Source of the DNA: Rugalucina vietnamica
Lineage: Eukaryota > Mollusca > Bivalvia > Lucinida > Lucinidae
Assembly: GCA_964017185.1 (NCBI GenBank)
Contig: OZ024871.1
Location: forward strand, 25,892,488-25,956,487
Direction of reading: 5' to 3'
Length of the DNA stretch: 64,000 bases
Made by a program: the position numbers and the translations under genes. Below, one piece after another: positions 43,922-55,301 of this stretch. The notes beneath the pieces were generated by a model, which worked only from the letters and a program-made list of their open reading frames with translations, was not told where the DNA came from and did no database searches. How positions within the stretch are numbered: the stretch's first letter is position 1; every line of letters begins with the position of its first letter.

Positions 43922-44507
43922 GAAAGGACTAGGGCATTTAATGCCTGATTTTGGCCTCAGATTTTGCTAAAAAATAAATTTTGGAATTTAGGTGAGAAAA
44001 CTATTCTTGAAAACAGCCATGTCTCCTCTATTAAAAACAAGAACAAGTATTTCATTTATCCTACAAGCGTTGTCATGGCAACAACCAGAAGAACCATAGA
44101 TAGAGTATATTCTGTACTTTTTCGTCTATTTTTGACCATTTCTGAACACATTTTTTAATTTTTATGTGCCAGCCCACACTCCGAACAAAATTATACTTAG
44201 CATACTATATCTGTGGATGATACTCCATAATTATTTCACAATAAGAAATTGTTCGTCGCGTGGGCCGGTAGTTGAAAATGATGTTGAATGGTGAAAAATA
44301 GAACCAAAATTGCAAAAAGTGATATTTCTATGCTTTTCGGAGCGTTGCCATGGCAACATGTGTAATTTGAATGTTATAGTTGTGCTAGATTATATAAGCA
44401 GGGACCTATACCTGCTATTTGCAATACGTTTCTCCTCAAAATTCCAAAATTCAGTTTTTTATCAACACATGAGGCCGAAATCAGGCCTTAAATCCCCTAG
44501 GCCTTTG
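43922..44507. mobile_element. MITE with ~38-bp TIRs carrying X-box-like palindromes
   Basis: AAAGGACTAGGGCATTTAAT at the left and TTAAATCCCCTAGGCCTTT at the right are inverted, with CCTGATTTTGGCCTCA/TGAGGCCGAAATCAGG continuing inward. Both arms carry an AGCGTTGYCATGGCAAC motif (44069-44082 and 44344-44357). Confidence 0.7.
44344..44357 (+). promoter_or_regulatory. Perfect X-box (RFX-type) palindrome inside a MITE
   Basis: GTTGCCATGGCAAC is a perfect palindromic RFX X-box. It lies 1.25 kb after the WDR90 stop, within a transposable element. The partner at 44069-44082 is GTTGTCATGGCAAC. Regulatory use is unproven. Confidence 0.35.
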
Positions 44508-46320
44508 TAAAAAATAAAAATATCAAACTGCTGCTATTTTTCAAGTGTCGAGTAGTTTTCGTGGATTGGAAATTTAGATGGCAGAACTTCATTTTAGATA
44601 TGGTGCTAAAACTGCATTCAACCCTAATATCCTATTGATTTCTTACCGTAGTATTTTCTGGCACTGTTAATGATCTTGATGAACTTTTCAAAATAAAACT
44701 GGAGAGACTTTTCTAATCCATAGCTCGTTACTTTTTGACTGGTTAGCAAAACACATTATTTTTATTGGGTATAGATCTGTGATATATACATATTCATTTG
44801 AAGTTAATTGATCATATGTAGATAGAGCTTGTATTTTTACAAATGCATTGTGTTATTTTGATGCATGTAATTATGTATTTATTTTGATGAAGAAAATAGT
44901 TTGTAGAGATGCAGAAAATAATTAAATTTCTGCTGATATATGTGTTTGTTTTTGGCTCACCTCTTCTATGAATAAATATACCATGAGACCCAGAGCTTTT
45001 ATATTTTGTTTGTAGCAATGTTTATGTAGTGCTAACATTATGTGCCTAGCTGCCACAGCTGCCACATTTCAGACCACCATGATCAAAACATGATATGTGA
45101 GAGACAACAAATGGGAAAAGGGTAGAGCAAATGTATCATGCCACGATTGCCATGGATGCTGGGACAAATTTTTTGACAGCTTAAAAATCTGCCATGGCAG
45201 AAGTGAGAAACATAGCTTCCTTAACGAGTTCTGTGCCACAGGGCCAATCTATTGACCATTTCAGGTGGTAGTGATTCGGTCAAAAATCTTCTTTGACGTT
45301 GACGGAAATATAATTCATTTTATTAAGATATCATTTCCTACACGAATCTTTATGTTTTGTTGCATAATTTGGCGTTGAAAGTGGGTTTTGAAAACTTGTT
45401 TTTTCGTGATGACGTAGCGTAAGGAAAATAAAAAGTAACGTTTCGCGGTAGTTATGCCACGTAACGTCGCGCCAAGCGTGAGGGACGTTCAATAATTTTA
45501 CGTCGAAATCACGTCAGTATTGTGAGCGTCCATACTAAGTGAAATAGAAAGTCAATTCTAAATGGCGCATTTGCTCAATTTATACCGACACAAACACTCA
45601 AGATTTCTCCAGATAAAAGAGTGCAAGTTAATATTTCAATCTGTTTGTGCAGTTTATTATTTTTCACTTTCTTTGTTTGATTCTTCATATGTAGGCCTAT
45701 AGTAAATTGACAACAATAAATTAGCCCAATTAAGTTTCATTTTTATCCAATGCGCCTGGCAGGATAAAAAAAAACGTATAACATCACACTTCACTTATTT
45801 ATGTGATGGTTTCTAAAATCGAACCTGATAACTTACAAACACGCCAAAATTAGAAGGCCAGAACACTCGAAGAGGGTGTGTATCCACGTTTTGCACCGGG
45901 GTAACCCTGTAGGTATGGGAAAAAGAGAGAGAGAAAAAAAGAAAAGGAAAGGGAAAGAAAAGAAGAAAGAAAATAAAGAACATATAATAATTTGTGTCGT
46001 GTTTAGACCAAACTAGAGAAACATATTATCATATTATTTATATCAAAATACATAATTATTCCGATTTTTCAATTCTTGTCTAATGCCAGCCTATAAGAGG
46101 ATAATCCGATTCAGTCTAATAATTTAACCCTATCATTCATTCGTTGTTGTTGAAATGTGGGCGCTCTTCCATTGTATATTTATGTGTAAAATAGAAGTTT
46201 GAGATGCGTACCATAGCTAGTTTGTTTCGGAAGATTGTCGCACGAACATGGTCGTGGAACAGTGTGATTGACATAGTTCACTGTTTTATTATAAATTGCA
46301 AATTTTCAAATGCAAATTTA
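44508..46320. other. Intergenic, no gene seen
   Basis: AT-rich with no supportable exon. A purine-rich low-complexity run (AGAGAGAGAAAAAAAGAAAA and similar) occupies about 45917-45980. A CpG-containing patch with ACGTAACGTCGCG is near 45465. Confidence 0.5.
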
Positions 46321-46324
46321 TATG

Positions 46325-46535
46325 CGCCGCATCATGAGAAAACCAATATTCAGATCAGCTTCGCAGTCACTGCGAGGCAGATAAGCGCCTTTATTATCGC
46401 ATAAATAGTACAATTCCTCTACTTCCTAAATTCAAAATTTCCAGTCTCTAGACAACTTCTCTGGCTTGTACAGCTCGATTTGTGTCGGACCTGTTCTGAA
46501 ACCCACATTGTTGGTTTCCACATGACACGGCTCAT
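46325..46535. mobile_element. Palindromic MITE family P, copy 10
   Basis: GCGCCGCATCATGAGAAAAC at the left, GATCAGCTTCGCAGTCACTG centre, CCACATGACACGGCTCAT at the right. Part of the left arm is deleted. Confidence 0.75.
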
Positions 46536-46794
46536 ATCAAGAATAATGGTTAAGGCAGTTTCTTCGTGTTTGGACTTCATAATCATTGAATTAGTAATAA
46601 AAGAATAATGTATTAATATTGTTTGCAAAGAAACCAAAGGGAGTAGAGCCCCTTGCCTCCCCAGATATAAGAAAATTACACGCGTAATAACAAATACGAG
46701 TCGGGGAAATTTGATTTGTCAGGCAAAAAGTCAGGGAAAAGTCAGGGAACTTTGATTTGCCGAAATTGTGGAAACCTGTGATAAGGAAATTATG

Positions 46795-47000
46795 GCTGTG
46801 GAACAGTGTAGTATGATCGTAGCTGTTGATCGTGGAACAGTGTCGTAAGAATACCTGACAGTCCCGACATGACCTTAGCCGTTTGCCGTGAAACAAAGTG
46901 GTTAGGATACATGTAGCTGACCGTTTAGACATGATCGTAGCTGTTGGTCGTGGATCGTGGTTAGAAAACTTGAACTGAACGCCCCGACACGATCATTTTG
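46795..47000 (+). repeat. Diverged tandem repeat, ~65-bp spacing
   Basis: GATCGTAGCTGTTGATCGTG, GTCGTAAGAATACCTGACAG and variants recur three to four times (GATCGTAGCTGTTGGTCGTG near 46934). Confidence 0.5.
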
Positions 47001-47080
47001 CAATATGTCACCAAAGTGTAGGTATGAGAACATCTGTAAATGCTATGTACTACGAAAGCAGGGTAGGGCCATTTCTTAGT

Positions 47081-47163
47081 TCTAACTTCTAACTTCTAAC
47101 TTCTTACTTCTAACTTCTAACTTCTTACTTCTAACTTCTTACTTCTAACTTCTTACTTCCATG
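47081..47163 (+). repeat. Simple repeat (TTCTAAC/TTCTTAC)n
   Basis: Tandem ACTTCTAACTTCTTACTTCT units of 7 bp, about 11 copies. Confidence 0.85.
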
Positions 47164-47175
47164 TTTGTATGTTGA

Positions 47176-47530
47176 CATAGATGCTTGATCCTATGTATGT
47201 GTACACATGCGCAAATACCATACCGTCCGTCCGTACGTATGTCTGTCTGTGCACGTGTAAGAGTGTTCACATGCATACAAGGCCGCGCTTGTATGTATGT
47301 ATGTATGTATGTATGTGTGGGTGCGTGCGTGCGAGCACGCGTATGTATGTGTGCTTTCGTACACAAATGTTTAAGTGCATACACGCGATTTTTCATGGGC
47401 TTGGAAGTGTGCGTGCGCTTGCATGCATGTTTACTGATATGCATGTTTGCATGTATGCACGTTCGTGCATGCGTACGTGTTCGGGCATACATGCAAACAT
47501 GCATATCAGTAAACATGCATGGGTGTGTGT
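47176..47530. repeat. Alternating purine-pyrimidine tract with GTAT microsatellite
   Basis: Long runs of GTATGTATGTATG, GTGCGTGCGTGCGAGC and CATGCATG. Open frames on both strands here (Cys/His/Met/Thr-rich) are by-products of the composition. Such tracts can adopt Z-DNA. Confidence 0.75.
47422..47521. repeat. Perfect 37-bp inverted repeat with 26-bp loop
   Basis: 47422-47458 and 47485-47521 are exact inverses (CATGCATGTTTACTGATATG ... ). The hairpin lies at the edge of the alternating purine-pyrimidine tract. Confidence 0.85.
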
Positions 47531-48011
47531 GAAATTTAACCTCAAATGTCACACGTTTATTGTCTCGGGTTACCAAATTTTCGCATGTGAGATTTTGGTA
47601 TGAAAAGCATTGGTACGTTCTCGTAAATCCAAACTTTGAAGACTATTATGAATATTTCTTAGATGTGAGAAAATAAGACAACTTTGCACATATTATGCTG
47701 TGAAGAATGGGAACTGAAGGCTAATATACTTTTGTGAAGAATAGGTATGAATGCTACATGAATTTCAAGTGCATGCACAATTCTGACCGGCGTGTGAAAT
47801 ATATTGTGAAGCATTGGTACCAATTTTTCACGGTCTGTCTTGCAGTGCGTAACGCTTGCGGCTCAGCATAATTATATTCAATTTGAAAGTTAAAATTACT
47901 TATTTATGTAATTACCCCATATTTATGATGCTCAAAAAGCGAGGCTTGGTCGCGCGATAAAAGTGAGAAGTCTATATGATGACTTGCGCTATATCCTGTA
48001 CAAACCTGTAC

Positions 48012-48155
48012 ATCGTGCATGTGTCTCGATGCGATAAACTGCAAATTGACCACCATCGGTGGTCAACTTATAAAAGTAATAAAGAAAAATACCTCAGTGC
48101 ATCACGTGAAAACTAATAAAAGGAAACGATCAAAAAGACCACCGGATTATGATTC
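48012..48155 (+). repeat. Direct repeat, copy 1
   Basis: CATCGTGCATGTGTCTCGATG ... ACTAATAAAAGGAAACGATC ... GACCACCGGATTATGATTCA recurs with deletions at 48589-48691. Confidence 0.65.
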
Positions 48156-48588
48156 AAACCATGAGTTATTTTTATGTAATTGCCCCATCTTCATGATGCT
48201 CAGCAAGCAAGGCGTGGTTGCGCCATAAAGGTGTGGCATCGTGAGAAAAGTCTGTAGGATGACTTGTGCTATATCCTTGCTATATCACGGGTACTGCACG
48301 GGCACCTTGCTGCACTGGAGCATACAATTAACCAAAAGATCCATATAGCTTTGTAACTTTGTTTATCTTCAAAAGACAATTGGAAATTCTGGTGTGACCA
48401 CCCAATCATCGCCAATGATGCGTGTGCAGACTACGGACTTTTTTTTTCAATAAATTAATAGAGGCTACGGTTCGAAAATGGAAAATCTGGTGTCCGTCGT
48501 ACATGTAAGGGCGCTCAAAGCAAATTGCAAGCCAACGGTAAACTGGGCATAAACGAAGCAATATGCATCTACTGGTAGCAAACCTGGA

Positions 48589-48691
48589 CATCGTGCATGT
48601 GTCATAAAAATAAATAAAAAGCACCTCAGTGAATCACGCGAAAACTAATAAAAGGAAACGCTCAAAATGACCACCGGATTATGATTCAACT
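48589..48691 (+). repeat. Direct repeat, copy 2
   Basis: GACATCGTGCATGTGTCATA, CGAAAACTAATAAAAGGAAA and GACCACCGGATTATGATTCA match 48012-48155. Both copies also share CACCTCAGTG and ATCACG. Confidence 0.65.
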
Positions 48692-48798
48692 TTTTTTTTT
48701 TACATTGACCACTTTCAGTTTGCCGGGTGTGTCGATAATGCACTAGTCATTTGTACCGCAGCTCCCACCCTCGGGGTATAGCGGGAACTTTGACTTTT

Positions 48799-48913
48799 GG
48801 TCCAGCAAATCCACCGCTAAAAGCCCCACCTGCGAGGACTGCTCGTTGGGAAAAAAGTTTTACCAGCGAGCAGTCCTCGCAGGGTGGGGCTCTTAGCGGG
48901 GATTTGCTGGACC
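48799..48913. repeat. GC-rich ~51-bp inverted repeat (hairpin)
   Basis: GGTCCAGCAAATCCACCGCT / AGCGGGGATTTGCTGGACC and GCGAGGACTGCTCG / CGAGCAGTCCTCGC pair with few mismatches around a loop of about 13 bases. It could be a very small MITE. Confidence 0.75.
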
Positions 48914-49664
48914 GAAAAAAAAAATCAAAAACAAAACAACAACAACACGCGCGCCTGTTATCTTTTCATTGCACTGTCCTTTATGCCTATATAAAGCAAA
49001 CCCCGGGTATTTCCTCTGTACTGCCGTGACAAAACTTTGGTGAAAGTCTCGCTCATTTCAACGGCTATCCCCCGCCCTCACCTGGGGTTTGTGGGTGGGG
49101 GAGGGGGCTTGGTTACCAATGACTAGTGCATAACAAGAACTGAAAATCATGGAGTGATAGAAAGTGAAATAAAAAAATAGATGATAAAAAATAATAATAA
49201 ATAAAAAACGGTACATCGTTTTTTTTTCTTTATACACTTTTCCGATGGGAAATCGCGCCACATGTGGATAATTAGCTTGGTTTTCTATGTTGGAAACGCC
49301 GGATCATGTCACGTCTGCATGGTGATAGATCGTTTGTATGAATAAACGCAAGTCTGATTATGCCTGTAGAATTGGAAAAATTGAAAAAATAACCCAGGTT
49401 GTTCAGACAAAACCCGTGTCGTAACGTCAAATATTTAGAACGACCCTCAACGTTAACGCCGTCACCGAGACGTTACTTTGGCGCCGTATATCTGTGACGT
49501 TAACGTTGAAAACATTGCGCATCAAAGAGTGCGGCGTAAGCGTAATTTAGGTCGTGGCGCTCAAAGGGTTAATAACCCACTTTAATATCCTGCCAACAAT
49601 ACCCTGTGGGTCCAGTTAGGCATTAGCTACCATAGTAAAATGTCCCACTTTAGGGTAAGCATTT

Positions 49665-49805
49665 TGTGAGGTTGGTGGCCTAGTGGTAGAGTCAGATTGG
49701 ACCGAGAGGTGGAGGGTTCAAACCCCCACCAGTACAGGTTGTGTCCATGAGCAAGTCACATTAACTCCCCATAGTTCTGGTAAATGTCCTATCATAACAT
49801 GACTG
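49665..49805 (+). mobile_element. tRNA-derived SINE, best-preserved copy
   Basis: A box TGGCCTAGTGGTAGAGTC, B box GGGTTCAAACCCCCACC, then a body with GAGCAAGTCACATTAACTCC and a tail reading CATAACATGACTG. Same family as 4153, 9238 and 19518. Confidence 0.75.
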
Positions 49806-50030
49806 TTTAAAGTGTTAACTGGAGGGTTAAACTACAAAAAAAATCCTAGCATCCCACTTTATTTGTCCAGAACGTTTTATTCTAAGGAAGTGAATTCATT
49901 AAATCCTCAATCAGAATTTCAATTTCATCTTTCAGAGCACCTGTCAAAAACAGTTGGGATGGGGGTTGGCATTGGAAACAGTAATTGTCTCTTGTACTTG
50001 AAGGCTGTCTCAAAAACTTTTTTCTGAAGC

Positions 50031-50280
50031 CTCCATGGCGCAGTGGTTAAGCCACCAATCTTGGGTTCAATCCAAGGCTCCTCTAGTCCTTTGGATGATA
50101 TGAGACTTAGAAGCCTTTGTGGCGCAGTGGTTAAGCCACTTGCCTTGTAAACCAGGGGTGGCAGGTTTGATCCCAGGCTTCTCCAGTCCTTCTGATTGAG
50201 ACTATAAATCGAGGTCCCATGAAATTTTCCAGGACAAACTGCTAACAAGGACATACCGTGACGAGGTCTTCAGACCTGAC
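50031..50280 (+). mobile_element. Two tandem tRNA-derived SINE heads
   Basis: GAAGCCTCCATGGCGCAGTG (50031) and GAAGCCTTTGTGGCGCAGTG (50111) each begin a tRNA-like stretch. The second keeps CCTTGTAAACC as an anticodon-like arm, GGCAGGTTTGATCCC as a B box, and AAGCCT/AGGCTT as pairing ends. The first has lost its middle. The body runs through GAGACTATAAATCGAGGTCC. These are not functional tRNA genes as far as I can judge. Confidence 0.6.
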
Positions 50281-50467
50281 TTAGGGACAAAAACTGTACT
50301 CACACACAGATGAGACTTAAAAACCGAGGTCCCATCTTCATAAAAGCTTTTCTGTTGAGTGGGATGTAAAATATCAAATCAACACTCATTCATTGTTTCT
50401 TTTTTTCACATTTACTGTCAGTCTAGGCACCGTAATCAAACTAGATCAAATTTTCATTGCTTTTATT

Positions 50468-50712
50468 TGAGCTGTGTCATGAGAAAAATGGATTTTTTGC
50501 CTATGTGAAAACAAAGGCACACATCAGTTGTGCAGTAACTGCACAGCTGATCTGCACCGTTGTTTTCACTTCACACTCACAGATTGTACAATTCCTTTTG
50601 TTCTTAAATTGGAAATTTCAAACTTTAAGCATTCTTCTGTGACTGTTTAGGCTAGTTTGTGTCAGACTATGTCAAACCATTGAAGACCGGTTTTCTTGCA
50701 TCAAGGCTCATT
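50468..50712. mobile_element. Palindromic MITE family P, copy 11
   Basis: GAGCTGTGTCATGAGAAAAA, ACATCAGTTGTGCAGTAACT, right end GGTTTTCTTGCATCAAGGCT. Confidence 0.75.
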
Positions 50713-50879
50713 TAAGAATAATCTGATCTGTGTCTGAACTATTTGTTCTGGGGATGATCTGCCTTGACACTTAGAAACTGGCTTTGTGATTTTTCTATAA
50801 ACTAATCTATTTTTACTGTTGTTGATCTACAGTTGTAGATTAACTGTCAGTCTAGTCATTTTTACTACTACTGAATTTT

Positions 50880-51116
50880 CATGCCAAAGATTTATGAGAA
50901 AAATGGTTTCCAAACAGGTCCAACACAAATCAAGCTGTACAAGAACAGAAGATGGTTAGGAGCTGGAAATTTTGGATTTAAGAAAAAGAGGAACTGTACT
51001 ATCTGTCTAGCGAAAACAAAGGTGCTGATCAGCTGTGCAGTTACTGCACAGCTGATCTGCGCCTTTGTTTTTGCCTATGCATGCTGATGGTTTTCATTTT
51101 CTTATGTGGCAGCTCT
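50880..51116. mobile_element. Palindromic MITE family P, copy 12
   Basis: TTATGAGAAAAATGGTTTCC, CGAAAACAAAGGTGCTGATC, GCACAGCTGATCTGCGCC, right end TTTCTTATGTGGCAGCTC. Confidence 0.75.
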
Positions 51117-51493
51117 TATATATTCTGGTCACAAAATAAATCTAATTTACTTTTTCTGCTTAACACTGTATTCAATAATACCCTACAAGGATGGTTTGGG
51201 AACTCTATAGGAAGATTTTAATCAAATATATTCTCAGTTACAATAAGTGTCACGCAAACGCCATCTAATCTTGAGGGTGTCTTGACTAGACATGATGGGA
51301 GTCAGGCCAAGCAACTTATAGACATGAATAACTGAAAATATACAAACCTACAATATTTGGGCGGGAACACTAAAGGTACCAGTTGTAGAGCTTACATGCA
51401 GATGCTGATTGGCTCCTCATTTTTTTGTTTTTGATTTAAGTAGGTTTCCGTAGGATGGGAATGCTGCAATAGATTTTATAGTTCTCATTTGAG

Positions 51494-51735
51494 ATGCAAG
51501 AAAACTGGTCATCAGGGTTTCCGACCAGGTCTGACACAAACCGGCCTGTGCAGCTTCAGAAGTTGGCTAAAAGCTTGAAATTTCGGATTTAGGAAGAAGA
51601 GAACTTGTACTATCCGAGTAGCGAAAACAAAGGCGCTGATCAGCTGTGCAGTTACTGCACAGCTGACTGCACAGCTGATCTGCGCCTTTGTTTTCGCATT
51701 GGCAAAAATCTGGTTTTCTAATGACCTGGCTCATT
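51494..51735. mobile_element. Palindromic MITE family P, copy 13
   Basis: GGTCATCAGGGTTTCCGACC, GAAATTTCGGATTTAGGAAG, GGCGCTGATCAGCTGTGCAG with a short internal repetition of GCACAGCTGA, and right end TCTAATGACCTGGCTCATT. Confidence 0.75.
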
Positions 51736-52316
51736 CATACTGTCAATATCTTATCAGCAGTTGTAATGAGTCTGGAGATTTGTCAAAATTATCTGTCAAG
51801 ATCAGTGCGCATAAATAACAAACATGGTAAATAATAAGAAAGGGTAATATACCAGATATTAGTACTGATGTACTGAAGGTTTAACCAGTGATGTACTGAA
51901 GGTTTCATCAAGAAAATCTGTCCATGAAATAAATACCCACTGTACCCCACTTTCATATTGTAAAACTGGAGTATTCAGGGATAAACTTTTTTTCTTATTT
52001 TTACTTTTTTATATAAATTATGTACTATATGTATGTGCAGATATCATGTTGGACAGTTTTTAATTAAAGTCCAAAATATCATGTCTGAATTGAAATTTCA
52101 GTATGATTTCAGAAGTATGAACACATCAGGTCACAGAAATAGACATCAAATAAAACTGCTATACATGAATGAGAGATTATTGAAAAATTGGCTCCTTTCA
52201 TGTTGTGGCAACAAAACCGGTCCTGTCTGTGTTTTTTAAGTCCTTACATAGAAATGACTGACTCAGCATATCAACTGTCTAGGTAGCAAATCCTTAAAAC
52301 AAGCTGCAAGACACTT

Positions 52317-52527
52317 GAGCCGCGACACGAGAAAACCGGTCTTCGGGGTTTCCGACCAGGTTTGACACAAACCGGCCTGTACAGTCACAGAAGATGGCTA
52401 GAAGCTTGAAATTTTGGATATAAGTAGAACAGGGGTTGTTCTATCGGAGTAGCTTACTGCGAAGCTGCTCTGCATCTTTGTTTTCGCATAGGCAAAAATC
52501 CGGTTTTCTCATGACGTGGCTCACTTA
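52317..52527. mobile_element. Palindromic MITE family P, copy 14 (centre deleted)
   Basis: TGAGCCGCGACACGAGAAAA at the left and TTTCTCATGACGTGGCTCAC at the right. About 30 bp of the central palindrome is missing. Confidence 0.75.
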
Positions 52528-52979
52528 ATCCCCATGCTTGTTTCTAATTACGTAAGGAACCAAGAAACTGAACTGTTCAAAAATAATTGAAAATGTTGAT
52601 TGGGGCATTTAATTAAACCACAAATTAGACTGATGTTTGTGAATGCGCAAGCTGAAATGTGTATGTTTCTTTAACCAAGTGCAGTTGCATTAAACATAAA
52701 GCATTTATAAGAGCAAGTTTTCTTAAAATGAAGCTCAGATTCTGCAAAATTGACAGAAATCAAGTAGCTGTCTTGATAAATTGTTCTCAAGACAAACATT
52801 GCAAGTTCGGCTAAGTCAGAAAAGACATGAATCGGGTAATAAGGAAACGCTTAATATGTGAAGTTATGATTTATGCAATCAAAAAAGATACAAATCAACC
52901 AATCCATCAATGCAGTATAATCATCTTTAACATAACGAAAACTTCCCATACAATATACAAAAAATTTTTTCAGCTGTAA

Positions 52980-53215
52980 AAATTGAACTTTCATTGAAAA
53001 AAAAAATATGATAATTTCAATATTTTGCTCAAAAAATTGATTGTAGATACATGTTATAACAGCCTCGATGAGGCGGTTCTAACGAGTACACACAATCTAT
53101 GTTTTGGATCAGAAATGAGAAAAATATGTATACCCCTGCAAACCCCATTTTAACTGAATAAAAGTGGGGTTTAAGGGGTTATTTATTGCACAAACATGTT
53201 ATCCTGACAAATGAA
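52980..53215. repeat. Repeat family T, copy 1
   Basis: ATAACAGCCTCGATGAGGCG, CGAGTACACACAATCTATGT, TACCCCTGCAAACCCCATTT and AAAGTGGGGTTTAAGGGG. A second copy is at 54715-54935 and an inverted copy at about 62065-62290. Confidence 0.65.
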
Positions 53216-53402
53216 GTGTTTTCCAAGTTTCTTTATTTAGACACCCTGTGACTATGCTGTTCATAATGTATGAAGAAGCATTCATAAGGACTCATACTTG
53301 CTTCCTTTATTTGAACAAATATATACAATTTTGTTTTAATAAGCACATTTAAATCAGAATTTTCATCTTCTTTGGCTAAATTGCTCAGTTTGTACTAGTC
53401 CA

Positions 53403-53636
53403 GGCCTCGAGGTTATAAAACTTCATGCTCAGCTCAGCTGAGCATAAAATTTAAACTACTCATAAATGATGAAATAGCCCAAATAAATAGAAATTTCAGG
53501 TTTAGATCACCAAAGCACGTAAATTATCTTGCTAATAAATGTTAAAATGCCAACGATTATTTACATTTTAACATTTATGAGCACGATAAATTTTAGTCTC
53601 AGCTCAGCTGAGCATGAAAAAAGCTTTATAGCCTGG
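53403..53636. mobile_element. MITE family S, copy 2
   Basis: GAGGTTATAAAACTTCATGC and GAGCATGAAAAAAGCTTTAT are inverted arms with CTCAGCTCAGCTGAGC on both sides. The centre is ATGTTAAAATGCCAACG / TTTACATTTTAACAT. Confidence 0.7.
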
Positions 53637-54524
53637 TCAGAAACCACAAAGACATTTTTTTCTCACAATGCCACTTAAGTAGGCTGTAATCTGTTTCTCG
53701 ATCTGTGCAGAGTCTCAAATTTTTGTGTCTTTGATACTTGCACTGGTGTCAGACTGTATCTTTCATCAGACATGCCAGGAGATCAATATTGACAAACAAG
53801 TTCAGTCATTATCTTTCTATTCACTAAAAAGAGAGACATCTTCAGCCCTCTCAAGAGACAAGACCAATTTTAAAGTATTTTGCTGCTTTATTAAGACAAG
53901 AATTGCCTTTGTACAGCCTCGTCCTAAGATACTGAAAGTTCAGAAATTTTCGATAGACTTATCTCACAAAGTTTCTATTTCCAAATCATTATCAAGTGCT
54001 TGAATTTGTGAGCAAGTTCACAGGCAGAATATGAACCGAAACTTATAGTAATTCTTTATTTACGAGGCAAAGAATTTGCGAATATTAGCAAAATTAGGTT
54101 CTCAGAAATATCCAAACTGCTGGAATTCTTTAGGGCCCAGACTGATTAACTTGTTTTATTAAACAGCAAAGGCTCTAGAAAGACTGCACTTCTATGCTGT
54201 CTCCCTAGAACCTCCGGACAAATACAAATATGACAAATTTGCATATTTTTTCAGCCAAATAACAAATTGACTGGACGAGAGAATTTCTAATAATAGTGAT
54301 TTGACTATGATTGACAACTAAATCTAGTCGTTTTCTATAATGTGTTCCCTCTTTTATATTCTATACGGAGTGGATTTGAATTGTGAGAAGAATTTAAATG
54401 AAATGCCTGTGATCCCAGTAAATTGACTCTGCTTCATTACGAAAACTTGCCCATGCATTATGCAGTTATTTTTTAAGTTTTTTTTTTTTTTGTTGTTGTT
54501 TTTTTTTTTATTTAATTCAGTTTT

Positions 54525-54712
54525 ACGTCCCTTTCAAGATTATTTCAGCTCATATGAGACAGGCCAATCAGTAGGTGGGGCGAAAACGGGAGAAACTTGG
54601 CTTGTCTCACATGTAGCCAGAGCGGGGCTCGAACCCACACCAGTCACAGCGGTGAGATGATTGAGTGATTAAGAAACAGCGCTCTTAACCGCGCGGCCAC
54701 GGGGGCCGCCTT
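54525..54712 (-). mobile_element. tRNA-derived SINE, minus strand
   Basis: On the minus strand: GTGGCCGCGCGGTTAAGAGC (A box) and GTGTGGGTTCGAGCCCCGCT (B box), then CTACATGTGAGACAAGCC and a body ending near CTTGAAAGGGACGTAAAA, followed by an A-rich tail (the poly-T at 54478-54508 on the plus strand). Interrupted family T sequence lies on both sides, so the SINE probably inserted there. Confidence 0.7.
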
Positions 54713-54714
54713 TT

Positions 54715-54935
54715 TAAGTTGTAAAAAATAAAAATTTTCTTATATTTTTTTTATTTATATGCTCAAAACATTGGTTGTATGAACACATAAGAACCGCTTG
54801 GGCGAGGCGGTGTAACGAGTACCCACAATGTATGTTTTGGAGCAAAAATAAGAAAAATAGGTAAACCCCTGCATACCCCAGTTTTACCATACAAAAGTGG
54901 GGTATAAGGGGGTATATATCACACAGACATGTTTT
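54715..54935. repeat. Repeat family T, copy 2
   Basis: GAACCGCTTGGGCGAGGCGG, CGAGTACCCACAATGTATGT, AACCCCTGCATACCCCAGTT and AAAGTGGGGTATAAGGGG. Confidence 0.65.
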
Positions 54936-55301
54936 CCTGCCGTAGTATCAACATGCATTGGCAGAACAAGTATCCTGCATTATGAAGCATGGAATTTAAG
55001 AGTCAGATTCGTCAATTGTTGATCCAGGGCCAACTTTCTTCATACTGATATCGACAAAGATTGGCCTGACTTATCACATTCTAAGGCTGGTCTGAATTTT
55101 TCTGGGAGAGACGTCTTAGTGTTTTGCATATCACTGCTCATATAATCATTTTGTACATTATACTCGGATTTATATGTCTGCATACATATTATATAAGTTC
55201 TGGATGAAAAACGAAGTTTTTGTTGTTTTTTTTTTTCTTCTTATTTTTGCAGTTTACAGACTGTGTGTACTTCTTACATAACGATGCTTCATTAATATTA
55301 C

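Noticed and set aside
47145..47603. Three open frames over 110 codons on both strands
   Set aside because: They follow from alternating purine-pyrimidine microsatellite sequence with few stop codons. The translations are Cys/His/Thr/Arg low complexity.
50111..50182. Possible tRNA gene (Thr-like anticodon arm)
   Set aside because: The T arm pairs poorly and an earlier damaged tandem copy has the same body, so a SINE head is the better reading.
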